NCBI RefSeq assembly: GCF_030463565.1 | Contig: NC_134676.1 | Coordinates: forward strand, 31,435,228 to 31,499,227 | Source of the DNA: Pelecanus crispus | Taxonomy: Eukaryota; Chordata; Aves; Pelecaniformes; Pelecanidae | Direction of reading: 5' to 3' | Length of the DNA: 64,000 bases | Part shown: piece by piece, positions 24,223 through 36,600 of the stretch | Numbering within the stretch: the first letter of the stretch is position 1 | How the letters are laid out: the number at the start of each line of letters is the position of its first letter | The notes under the pieces: generated by a model | The model's database searches: none | What the model saw: the letters and a program-made list of their open reading frames with translations, nothing else | What the model was told of the DNA's origin: nothing | Translations under genes and position numbers: made by a program

Positions 24223-26727
24223 GAACTGGAGGAAGAAGGGGAGTCTAAACTTTTCTTAGGCAACAGAAACTGTGGAAAAACTGGGAAATAGAAGGATAAA
24301 GGGATTGCTACCATTCTGAACAAAAGTCATCTTGTCACGCCTGTGGGCCAGTAGATTCAATGCCTGTGTTGCAACTACGCAATTTTTTGTGACCCTAACT
24401 TCAATCATTGCGGTGTTATAGAAGCTTCTTAAGCTGTTTCTGCAGTGTTTCAATATTGGTGGAAGACAATACAACCTCAAATTAAAGCTCCTGCAAAGGA
24501 CCAGTTCACAAACCCTTCTTCTGTTCCTGTTCACAATAACTACCGGTAGCTCTCCTAAACTGTGCTTTAACAACTCAAGTATTGTAAATATGCTTCTGGC
24601 AGTAATACTTTAGGAAGGAAGATAAAGAATCTGTGCACTCTTGTGCTTTCAGCAAGCTGTCAAGACTTTCTCACCAACAAATGTCTCCAGCAGCGGAGAC
24701 ATTAGTACAGACCACTTTTAGCAGCAGTTTGAGCAAAGGTGGCTAAGAACTGTGTCAGGACACCACCTTTAGTGTGGCCCCATTGTGGGGAAAGGTAACA
24801 TGGAGCTGCAAAGAGGGAACAGCTTGAGGCAGCAGTTTTTTTGTACTGCTTCCAGCTAGATCTCCAAAAGTACATCTGATTTATTAACTGCTAGTTACTA
24901 AGTAAGTACTGACCTACTATGTCTGCCCTAAACTCTGAGCATGAAAGCAGCAGCAGATTTTGTGCCCAGTGTGCCAGTGGAAAATGTCTATATGCAGAGT
25001 GATTCTTACAGTTCTGCTTATAAAATTGCTTAGAATAAACTGTCATCAGCAGCACACTGGTCAAGGAGGGGTTGTTTTGTTTTTTGAGTAGAAAAGTCCT
25101 ACTGGTTATGTTAATTCAGGTATTGGGGAAGAACATACACAGTCAGATTTAGCAAAATTTGGAATGAGATCAGCAGAATCAAGTCAGAATAAAAACTTTC
25201 TCTAGCATACTGTTAACAGTGCCAAAAAAGGACCAAGGCTTCTTCCTTGCCTTGGTCAGACGCCTCTGGAAAAATAACTGGGTTATATTTCAGGTGGCTT
25301 TTGGCATAGACCTTGATATGGAACTTAACAACTGATGCACGTTGGATTGTATGACATTTTACATAATTGAAGTGAACACTTTACATCTTTACATCAGTCA
25401 AATTAAATACACTTAAAATAACTATAGAATCTATCTTATTTGATATCATTAACATTTTGCAGAAAATGACCTTACAGAAGTAATAAAAACAAGCTGCACT
25501 TATAACCCTTCTTACACTCGTGTTTTCTTACAGTACCCAGTATTTCCGAATTTCTCGTACATTTCAGCTATGCTTCATGGTTTGAGGTCTGGATCATAGT
25601 ACTTTGGCATGCTGAACTAAACTTCCATTGGTTAACTAATTAAACCACTTTAATTACTATGATCAGTGGCAGAGGCTGAATTCTGCAGGGTCTTCCTGGT
25701 AACACTGGTAGTGGAAAAGAACTGAGTCATGTAGCCTGTTGGCTATATCAGCTGTTGGTGTGAGATCCATCTGGAGGGAGATGTCCCTCTACACATTGTT
25801 TTCTTCTGCATGTGTGCTGGAGTAAGACCTATTTAGTCTCAGCAAAGCACCAGCTAGGAAATGAAATCTCAGTCTTGATTAGCAAACCAATTAGGAGTAT
25901 CCTGTAAACATCAGTGTGGCTGGTCACCGGTGTAGAAAATTTATAGTCTTGTTTGGTAGGATGCACTGCAGGAACCAATATTGTAGTCTACTAAGCTTTT
26001 GGTCTTCATTTGAAATTAAAGGATAAGCAATGACTGGACCACAACTTACAGCTGACCTTCCTGAGAAAAACAAGCTTTAGGATGCAGCTTTTCTATATTT
26101 ACCACAGTTTTGTGTGAAATACCTGTTTTAATCTTGGTATCTAATAGTCATTTTGATACTTTACCATCTATTACTCAGCAGGTCCTCCCCAGTTAAAATA
26201 ATATTCTGCATTTCTTTATATGAAACAGTGCCTGAAATACATACTAGAGACCCAAAAGATACATGACCCGATAAAATTAAGACTTTGTCTATATTTTGTG
26301 AAACTCCCAAAATGTCCAATGCATTAACATACTGCAGAATATTGAGAGCAAAACTTGCAGAAGTAGGTTTTGCTGGTAATGAATTGACACCACTAATTCC
26401 TGGAGGCCAAAGTCTGCATGCCCCCTCACTGACAGCTGTTAACTAGCTAAATCTGTAATGGGAAGTTATTGTTAGTACTGAAATTAATAAGTATATTACT
26501 ATCCGTATTTACTGAGAATGTGACAGCTACTTAATTAATTGACACTTCAAAATATTAGTTTCCTTTGCAATCTGAGACACACTGGTTACTTAGTTCTGTT
26601 GATGCTAAATAAAAAATTGCAGTCTTACTTAAAAGGCATAAATTGAAGTAATTTTTTTCTCAAAATCAACAGTACCACCATCTAAAATATCTGGCTATAT
26701 AAAAACTGAAGCAATTCAGATATGTTT
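24223..26727. other. No gene recognised
   Basis: AT-rich intergenic sequence between the CR1 fragment and the inferred end of the RFX3 transcript. No coding, RNA or repeat feature seen. Confidence 0.5.
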
Positions 26728-26743
26728 GTAACAAGAAAACAAA

Positions 26744-26749
26744 TTTATT
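26744..26749 (-). terminator. Candidate distal RFX3 polyadenylation signal
   Basis: Minus-strand AATAAA followed by tttgttttcttgttacaaac, a T/G-rich downstream element of the usual kind. Below it the sequence loses the very AT-rich character of the inferred UTR. Confidence 0.4.
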
Positions 26750-29700
26750 GATTTTAAAAGACAAGACACAATTTTGTTTTGAAAAACACAAGAAAGCTAG
26801 CCTGAGTTCAAGTCTGAAATATTCAGAAAAATCCTACTGTCTTTAGTATGTTCCAGTCATTTTTTTAAACAACACACTAAAAGTTAATATATATTTTTAT
26901 AATTATAAAAGTTCCCCAGTTATTGTACAGTACACAATACAAATTGCCCACAAACTATTATTTAGCTCCTGCCAGTTTTGAGAGGACATGATATACTAAA
27001 AGATTTAGCATTTCTCACAAAAATCACATCAGGAAATACGTATTTACAAAATCAAATACATTATACAAAAAAACCATCACGTTATTTTGTAAAGATGTCT
27101 TCTTTAAATAATTAAAAAGTATATTCAACTGTAGTCCAAAAACTGGAAAAGAACATTACATTATCTCACACATACAATCTACAAAAAGTTGCTTACCTCA
27201 TTTACATAATATATTCAGTCAACTGGAAAATAAAAATTTGAATATGTCCTAGTGTTATGATGTTTCTGTGCTGTGGGACTGAATAATGTAATCTGCCACT
27301 TACTAAGTGAAATTTAAATGATGGCACTTAAAAAAAAATACAGTATAAAATAAATGCAACAAAGGAAGTTTCTTAGAAGGTAAGAAAGCCCTGAGTGATG
27401 ACAGAATTACTGATTGGTAGCTCTAGAATTAACCTAATTAAAGTTTACCACCTCAGGCACAATTTTCCAAGTTTTTGAAAGGCACTCAAAGTTTCTTTAA
27501 CAGCCTCATTGGTTATTAACTATAAATCCAAATTTTCAGTGAAGATGAGTGGAGATGGGCAGCTTGCTTTGGTACAAAGTGATGTTTTCCTAGCATATTT
27601 TAAATTGCTTAATTGGGCTACTTGAAGATGGATATTTAATGTTTAAATACAAGGCAATCAATTTAATATTGTATTGAAGGAAACTTTACTGGGGGAACCC
27701 TTTAAGTGTTCTTTGTGTAAAAAGCTCTTGATGGTATCGGTGAGTCAAAAAGAACTGAACTGCGCTCCTGGTAAATACCACTGCATGCAAGGTTGTTCCT
27801 CCGAAGTCCAAATTCCTCTTTTACAAAGACATTTATTATTTCAGAGTAAAATTAATCCAGAACTGAAAACTCCTGTTGCACCACAATCAAGAAAGTGCTT
27901 AAGAACATACAAAGAACGTTTTCCTGATTTAGATTTAAGTGAGGCTCATTTGATGCTCATAGGCTTGTTCTGGGCCGCCTTTTCTACAGTGATTTTCAGC
28001 CTTAATGAGCAATCTACAACAACAATTCTTACCAAATATTTAACTACTCAGGGCTTCCAATCCCAAAATGCTAATTTATTTTTTCAACAGGAAAAGGCAA
28101 AAGAAAAAAAAATCAGAATGAAACAAGAGTTGAAATGATCTTTTTCAAAGTAAGGCATATTTTACTTCAAACAAACACTAGGCAGTCACTTTGTAAGTGG
28201 CTTTTACTATTTCTTAGTTAAACTGGTAAATTAAACTCAGGTCTACTGGCACATAAAATCACTAGCAGCAATGATCAAGGCATGCAAACTCAGAAGCATT
28301 TACAGTAAATTATGAATAAAAAAAGTTGTTAAATTAAAACCCTTTGAGTATTGCATTTACGATAATTAATTATGCATGAATTTGCATTAACTGACTAAAA
28401 ATGTTTACAGCTTACTTGCACTATACTACTGACAGAATTCCATTAAATAACTTAAAATGAGACCCTTTGTTTTTTGCCCTCAGCTAGACTTACATAAGTA
28501 CAACTGCACTTAGTGTTTGCTGACTGATTGATATTGCAAGAAACCAGTAGAAAATGTATTGTACTCTCACTTAGTAAGGTGGCATATCCATCTGTAAGTT
28601 CAAAGACTCTCTGCTTGCTACTACACTTGTTCCCTTGTTCTTGTAAGCAGTATTTGTAAGAACAAAGGGGCTTTTTAAAATGGCAAAAGGCTTGTGCAAT
28701 TTCTAGGTTGCTTTAAAATTCTGACATTCAATAAGGGCCACCCAAACTATACCCCGTAGATGAAGATGAATAAAATACCTTCATCTTTTAAGCTAATCAT
28801 TATTGCAGTGACTGAGTTTTAAAAGGAGTATCACTCACGTGCACTTTTTGTTCATTTATCAAAAACACTGCCAAAAATTTCAATGCAAACATACCAAATA
28901 TTCTTCAAAATGTATCCTTCTTCACTAAGCCTTCTTTTAATCCTAAAGCTTACAGTACCAGAGTATTCCAATACTAACCTACCTCAGGAGATTTTCAAAA
29001 TAGTCTGAATATATTTTCTAAGCCTTTCTCTTCTAAAGGCATCTTAAAGTAGACAACTTCCTATCTGTAGAAACATATGTTTGATTTTCTTTATATATTT
29101 ATGCAATTATGAAAACAAGAGAGCTGAAGTACTGTTTTCTATTAGCCAGTACACATCAATGGCAGTGAACATTTTGCCTACATCTATTGAGCCTCCTATA
29201 ACAAAACCATTCCTGTATAGTATGCAAGTATTTACTATAGACATAATTAAAAAAAATTCTACAACACTGTCAGCTATTTCAACGTATATGCTCAATGGAC
29301 TAATTAAATTATCTAAAACGCTTTGTTCCCATCATGTTACTTACAATGCTCAAAGGGTTAATGCAAGCCATTATATCAAATTAATTTTCTAATACTAGAA
29401 CTAAGCACTGTGTGTTTATGCTTCTATTCCAGTTTTTATTGTTTGTTTGTCTTAAATCACCAAACAAATTAGCAGAGATACTAGAATTCCATTTATTGAT
29501 TTGTTTTAAACCATACACAAAGAGGATGTCCTGTTAGAGCAACAAGGGCCCAATTTTCAGAAATTCATACTGCGCTCTCAAATGTTTTAAACTCTGAAAT
29601 TACTGTTGTATACTTATATTTCTAATAAATCTATTTTTCATCAGCACTTTTATGGCTATCAATGGTTGTTTTTATTTTGTAAAAACATTCTGAATTACAT

Positions 29701-32501
29701 TGGATTGCAGTGCATCTCTAATATTTAAACATATTTTCTAAACAGTGCAGATGTCAGTTGGTGAGAATGACAAATATATCAGATCATTTCTCCTAGGGAA
29801 AACAAGGTGAACAAAAGAAGTAATTTAGATATTTAAAAATACCTCTCTTTAAATTAAATTTGTATATAGACCTATACATTCCTGAATGACAGAACATTAT
29901 CTGTTTTCTTATTTTTGAACTAAAGGCAGTAATGCTGTAAATCATCATTTTATAGTTAAATAATTTAAAATCTGTTTTCCAAATTTTTCTGGAACTTTTT
30001 TCAAAAGAAGGTGCTTAGAGCATGCTACAGTACAAGAGCAAAACACAGAAATAATAATTGAAAATAGAAAAAAAAAAAAGCTTTAAAACTGATTTATCAT
30101 GAAAAGATGAAAATGCACCAACAAATTTTAATAAATATAAAACTTTTGAAAATTGGGCCCTGTGTTTTGAAAAGGTAGTTCAACAACACCCATTCCCCCA
30201 CACTGTTCACTGTGCTATTTGTGCTAATGGGGGAAATGCCTCTAAAATAATTATTTTGGATTCCATGTCAAGATTAGATAAAACACATAAACCATGTCAA
30301 CTCTCATAATGTCTGCCCTGTGGATACATGCTACACCTCTCCAGAGCACTAACAATAGACTTCAGAGCTGGTGTGGCAATGCAACCGCATGCTACACATT
30401 ATAGAATATGGACTGAGGTATTTGTATCTCTGTAGTTTAATGATTACTAAAACCCAACTATTAAATAGCAAGAGTGTGCAAAATGTTTTATCTGTTTGAT
30501 TAAAATTTCAATAAATGTAAAAAACAAAACAGAAGACCCCCAAACCTGTAAGTACACAACGCAGCTTACAGTGACATAGTTATTCTAAAAAAATCTGGTA
30601 AAATCTTCAGAATTTAAGCATAGGAATACAGACTCCATTCAGTTTTCTGAACCTGGGATAGTTCCAATTTTTTTTGATAACTTCATTGTTTCTAGAAGCG
30701 ATGAAATACATTCTATTTTTGTATTTAGATTTTTGTTCAGTTTTGTTTTGCACTTTGTGAACAGTGAACAACTGAGTGGAGTGGGGAGCTAAATAATGAA
30801 AGATACTCAGGTCCCACCTTTTTTAGCAATCTAGATTTACCTATTACAATCGTACTCTTTTCTCAGCAACAACAAATACAACATTAAACCAAGAAAGGAC
30901 AATAATAAGAAAACATTATAGGTCCGTCAACACAAAAATTGAAACAAGTACTACAGTATTAAAAAAAGCTGAAAATGAAAAAAAAAATGTTGAATTATTT
31001 CACTTTATTTTACTTGTAAACATCTTATAATGCACAATGAAGGGGAGTAAATATTTGTCACAGCTTAGTTTTAGCATTTTTGGTGAAGGGTACAGATGTG
31101 CTGATTTCCAAGGAAAAATCAGGACACACTGAGCGATATATGTGAGAACAAAATCTATAATGAGATTCAGTGCATTTATGAGTTTAGAAATAATGGATAT
31201 AAACCTCACTTTCACTTTTTACTGAGGCAAAAGCCATCTACTGACATTAGTAGGAATTATGCCTACATAGAATGAGCAGGATGGGTTCACCTCCCAATTC
31301 TGCAAAGCAACTGAAATTTAATTTTGTACACCAATAATGTTAGGACATTTTAGTTGATGTGCAGCTGTATTTGGAGCATATGTAAACTCTAGCAACAAGC
31401 TTGTTTGCTATAAATACTCTGTTCATTTTACATGCTCTTCTCCCATTTGGTATACAGGACTTTAAAGTCATTTTCAGACACACTAGATAAACCGAAATAA
31501 AAGAATTCTTAATTTTCTTACACAGTCTTTTCTGTAAAGTTGATCTTTTTGTGCTCTCCTTCACTTTTTGGCTTTTTTGCTTATTTAATTCCACTATTTT
31601 AGTGTAGCAAATTCATGTGTCTGCATAATGAAATGTTTAAGAAGAAAAATTTGAGTTGTTTAATGTCAATTAATATGGTCTCTATAAACTGTCATTATTT
31701 AACCATTAAAATGTAATATCTGGCTGATACCCCACAAAATATAGAAATTGAAAACATGCACTGCATTATGTACCTGCTCATTTATTTCTTTTTGATTTTT
31801 AAAATTAAAAGTAGGCAAGGGTTTAGAAAATATAGAATCATGCTTGGGACTATGGTCATTTGACATTTGAAGTTGGTATTAAAGCTAGTTTTGCTTTCCA
31901 AATTCCCAAGCAACTTTTATTTGTAATAAAGTGAAATCCAGTTAGAAACGAGAAAAAATAGGTTTATTGTCATTCTAAGAGGGATATTAAAATCATTTAA
32001 TAATAAAAAAATCCTTTTACTCTTTTGAAGGCTATGTAACCTGTCCTTACTTCTTAGGGAATTTGAAAATGACAGGCACACCTTGTTGAATTAATTTAAG
32101 AGTTAAGAATAACAAAAAGTACTAAGTCTTAGCTTCAGTTCTGTTTAAGGCACCATGTAATAGCCGAGGTACAATGATCCCTGATGTACATTCTTAAATG
32201 GCAATGGTCCATCTAGCCACCTGTTCAAATTCTACACAATTGGGAATAAGTACAAGTGAGGTGTGCCAGTTACACTGCCTTATCTAATTTTTGTAAAAAT
32301 TTAAATCCACTTTAACAACAAGGAAATATTTTTGAAAGGAAAATGATGCAGGTTGCTACATTCCTTGCATTCTATAAATCATCTTTTCTAAGAGCAGCAG
32401 ATTGAACCACTAGTAGGAAAAGACCTGGAATAGAAGAAAGTCATCCAAATGGAATGTTTTCCTGTATGTCCAGTTCAGCATAAGTAGCACGTACACTTAA
32501 A

Positions 32502-32522
32502 ATTAATAATAATAATAATAAT
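32502..32522. repeat. (TAA)n microsatellite
   Basis: Six to seven perfect trinucleotide units, aataataataat type, inside the inferred RFX3 3' UTR. Confidence 0.9.
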
Positions 32523-33379
32523 CAAGTCACTTTTTTTTTAGCTTCAGTTTCTAACAACTACAGTACCACTCAACAGCCAAAAAGCACCTGTTCAGTGGAC
32601 CCACATATAGAATCAGTAGTCTTCAAAACAGAGGAACTGGTATGCAAATAATATCTGGAACTGTTGATTTCAAAGGAAGTTTGCATTGTTTACATGATGG
32701 TCAGATAATTAGGTACGTTTGTGACGTACACATTACCACATTCTGTTACAATTCTGTCATTTAAACTTGCTTCTTGCTCACAGAAAGAAACTAGGAGATC
32801 TTCCCAACCCTCCAGCATTATTACAAAAATTCCCCCTGAATGCTCACAATTTTATCAAAATAGTGTCTTCTCGTTGTCCAATGAAAAGCACCTTTTATAG
32901 CAAATTTGATACACCTGCTGTCAAATAAGTATGCCTCCAGTGTAAATCAAAGAAAATAGTTCTTTTGATATTTCACAGAAGTGCATCTAATTAAAAACCT
33001 ATCTATATGAAATCATCATAACTAATAATTAACATTAAAATATTTTTAAAAAACTATGAAAAAATTTAAATTATTATAAGAGGACAAAAACATTAACATT
33101 AAGCTTTGCAAAAATCTTCCTTGCATTTGATACTAAGAAAACTCTTCATATTGAACGGCCAATGTAAAATGATTCTGTTTACAAAAAAATCTCTCTTTTT
33201 TTAAACAGATCTGGCAAAATACATACACCCATTCCATTTAACAACTCCAATAAAATAATGTTCAGCACAGCTAAAATTTGACAACAGTCAACGTTTGGAC
33301 TTATTATCTTTATTTTTTTTCATATTAAACCCAAAGGGCTAATGTAATGGGGTGTGTGTCGGGAGGGGGAGGTTTCATA

Positions 33380-33618
33380 TTAGACTGCAGTATATGTATT
33401 TCCAGTAGCACTGCATTGTCTGATAGTCTGAGTAGTTGCAACAATGTGCTCATTATGAATTGGGTTCAGGAGGTTCTGCTGTACTCCACTTTCAAGCACT
33501 GGCTGCATGCAGCCCACCTGGAACGCCTGGTTTAGCTCTGTTTTCTCCCTCTTGGCTTGTGGCTCTCCGTTTTCATCCAGCTCTTCATCTATTTCACTTT
33601 CAACTTCACTGCCCTCAT
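33380..33618 (-). CDS. RFX3: RFX3 terminal coding exon
   Basis: 239 bp including the TAA at 33380-33382, acceptor ggtttttttgtgcag. Encodes an acidic segment ([20 protein letters not shown]), a basic AKREK patch and the conserved end [12 protein letters not shown]...TGNTYTAV. Transcription continues into the inferred 3' UTR. Confidence 0.95.
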
Positions 33619-36600
33619 CTGCACAAAAAAACCACCATGAAACTAGCATGAAGGAAAGAATTCTAATACAAGGGCCTTTATTTTGCAAACAATGGTTGAA
33701 ATACAAAAATACAGGCAAGACTAGCAATCTGATAAAGCACAAACTGAAAATTTAAAATTTTAAAGGAAAAAGTAAATTATTATCTCAAATAGGTAAACAG
33801 ACTCTCAGCTTTGATCACTTGAGTTACACACTGTTGATACTGTATGTGGAAAAAACGACTGCAGTCTCAAAAACAATCTCTGACAAAGAATATTCAAAAT
33901 GCCTCTCATCACTAACACGAAAGAGTTGTTGCTCTTAGTTATAGATTGAGAAGCTGAGGTGAAGAGATTTGGGGTGACCTGACCCCAGATTTTGACATAC
34001 ATTTGACATATATATTTGACATACAGACATATACTCACTAGTTGAGTGAGCTGGGGTCAAGACTCCAAATGACTCAACTAGTCAGTATAAGAATGTATGT
34101 CAAAATATGGCATGAACAGGTTATAAGGAACTAATTTCTTTCTGTCCTCTTCACTGACAAGTTATCTGGCAACTACCTGCATGCAATTCTGACTTCTTCA
34201 CTTAGCAAAGCATTGAGTACAGATAAACATACACAAGCATGCTCCTGTCTTTCTTCCCACAGCTGTTACCCTCCTCTGTCCTATCAGATACAACTAAATT
34301 CTGCATAAAAATTGGAGTATTTCTTGTGGCAATAATAAACATATTTAAAATATATTCTTAATTTAAAACAAACCTACAATATTCTAGTCATTATTATATG
34401 CTGCATATTACATAGATAGCTTATTGTATCTATATAATATACTAACATATCCATATAACATATACCTGCACTTTAGCGCATGATACAGCTCTAAATTCTG
34501 TTTTACTGTATTTTTAAAACTTAAGGATTTATTTTGCTCAAAGAGACATATTAGGTCCATACAGAATTATACACTGGAGTGATTAAAATGCTTACCTTTG
34601 TCCATGTTTCCAGGGGACACAGCATTTAAATCACCAAACTGCAAAATAAACAATAAAAACCTGGACACAGTCTTAAGCAAATGTGAACTTAGATATCTGT
34701 GATGGAGCAGATCTGTGCTTCACTGGTTTGATTCTAGCATTCACATGCATAATATTGCCTGGAGCCACATCCATAACACAGCAATTCATTTTCCATTCCA
34801 TCCCAGTCTTGTGCTTATTAAGACAATTATCACTAAGTAAACCCTCAAAAATTAAAATGGGGAAGTACAAACTTTTTTAAGATTACTTCATCAGAGCCTT
34901 CATTGCTTGAAGTGAGCTATTTCTGTGTTGTATAAAGCTATAAATTATGATGGATATCCATTCTGAACCACCAATATTTTAACAAAAAGCTCTTTTTAAA
35001 ATTTCCCAGAGGACACTTTAATTGTGCTGGAACAAAAAATGAAGGTGTGTCACAGTGTTGCAAATCTGCCTGTAAGGTAGATGAAAGGCACTGCTGACAG
35101 AGGCTTTACAATCTGGTAACTGATTTACTTACATCAATAAAAGACCTTTTCAAAAAAGTTGCTCACAAGCTATATGTACAACCTTCTTCCCTTTGCTTCC
35201 CTGAATCCTCTTAAGTTTCTCTTAAACAAGTATCAGCAGAGCAAAATGCCATCAATGAGTCTCAAGTAAATGGAGAACATTATTTAGATAAATACATTTC
35301 TAACCATAAATGATGATACCAGTCTTTTTCAGAAGAATTTTGCCAATATCTGTGTCCAAAGTTGGGACAAGAGGAAGGGAGAAAAATGAGAATGCTTTTC
35401 TCAGCTGCAACACCAGTTTATACTGTCTTACGGTGTTTGTCAGACCATAGTCTTAGACTTCCTCATTTTATTTCAGTCACAGTCATTGAATACACCGAAA
35501 CATAAAAAGACATGCATTTAATGAGTATTCACTACTTCTATTCTGCCCCTCCCACCTCCAGAAGTTTTGGGTTTCTTAACTTCCTCATAATATCTCCATC
35601 TTCAGTCTACATAAACTTTTCAGAAGACCATACACTACATTTATGCCTGCTATATACAATGTCTGTTAAGAAGACAAGAATGTAGCAAGTGTGTACTTGT
35701 GTAGTACCTTACTGCAAATATAAGGCAGAGATTAAGCAAATATACTATTGATGGGTCACTAAGCACAAACATTGTTATTTAGTTTGTCTGAAACATGTCA
35801 TGCCACATGATATAAAATCATTTGACAAAGCTGACACATTTCCAATTTCTCTTGCAAGTACAGCATCTATTTATAGTATTTAATGAGCCTATCAATATTT
35901 CTTGAGGGAAGAATGATACCTGATGCCAGATCAACTCACAAAATGACTTGCAGTTTATCAGTAACATAGAATATGATACAGTGACTCCCAAGTGTAAAAA
36001 TGTAACAAATCTGTCCCATTAACTGTCTAGCATATTTTCAAATATATCCATTTTCCAGCACTTTTGAAGTGCAATTCTTTGATGACAATTCTTGCATTCC
36101 TCACTGTCTCACTCAAAAAGTTAGGTGAACTAGTGGGAAAAAGAGGAATGAGATAAACTTTGCCTTGCAGATGCCATAGATAAGTTCAAAATACTGGTTA
36201 TGAATTGAGACTCTTGTTCTGTTTTTTAAACCAATAATCTTTGATAGACATATATGAAAATCAACTGTGTTGCAAACCTCTGTGTATGTCTGTGCTGGTT
36301 TCATTATGTGTATGTGAACAGTACCATACAAGCCAAAATTCTGTATGCAAGCCATCCTTCTCAAGTCAATGGGGGTACTCAACTCAGTTGTGTTAACATT
36401 TGTGTGGGAATTCAAAATGTGTGCAAATACATGTAAACAGATCCATGGAAGCAACACTTTCCAATTACTCTGTTCTTTTTTTATTTTCACATGAAATATT
36501 GAGTTCTCAAAAACTGGAAGAAGGTTTTATGTTGATCAACATTTTTCAAACTGTGCACATGAATCTGTATGCAGATTTGGAAAGGAGCAACCTAATTTGG

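Larger units (their letters stand above)
26728..33379 (-). other. Probable long 3' UTR of RFX3
   Basis: From the RFX3 stop codon downwards, 6.6 kb of AT-rich sequence carries no recognisable transposon, unlike most of the window. I infer a long 3' UTR. The first AATAAA (33309-33314) lies only 66 bases after the stop and lacks a GT-rich tail. Several other signals occur, and the one at 26744-26749 has a good downstream element. A plus-strand open stretch of 154 codons at 27674-28138 lies antisense within it. A (TAA)n microsatellite is at 32502-32522. The boundary is a guess without RNA data. Confidence 0.45.

Noticed and set aside
33309-33314. AATAAA 66 bases after the RFX3 stop as the main polyadenylation site
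   Set aside because: Downstream sequence lacks a GT-rich element, and the repeat-free AT-rich sequence continues for 6.6 kb. It could still be a minor site.
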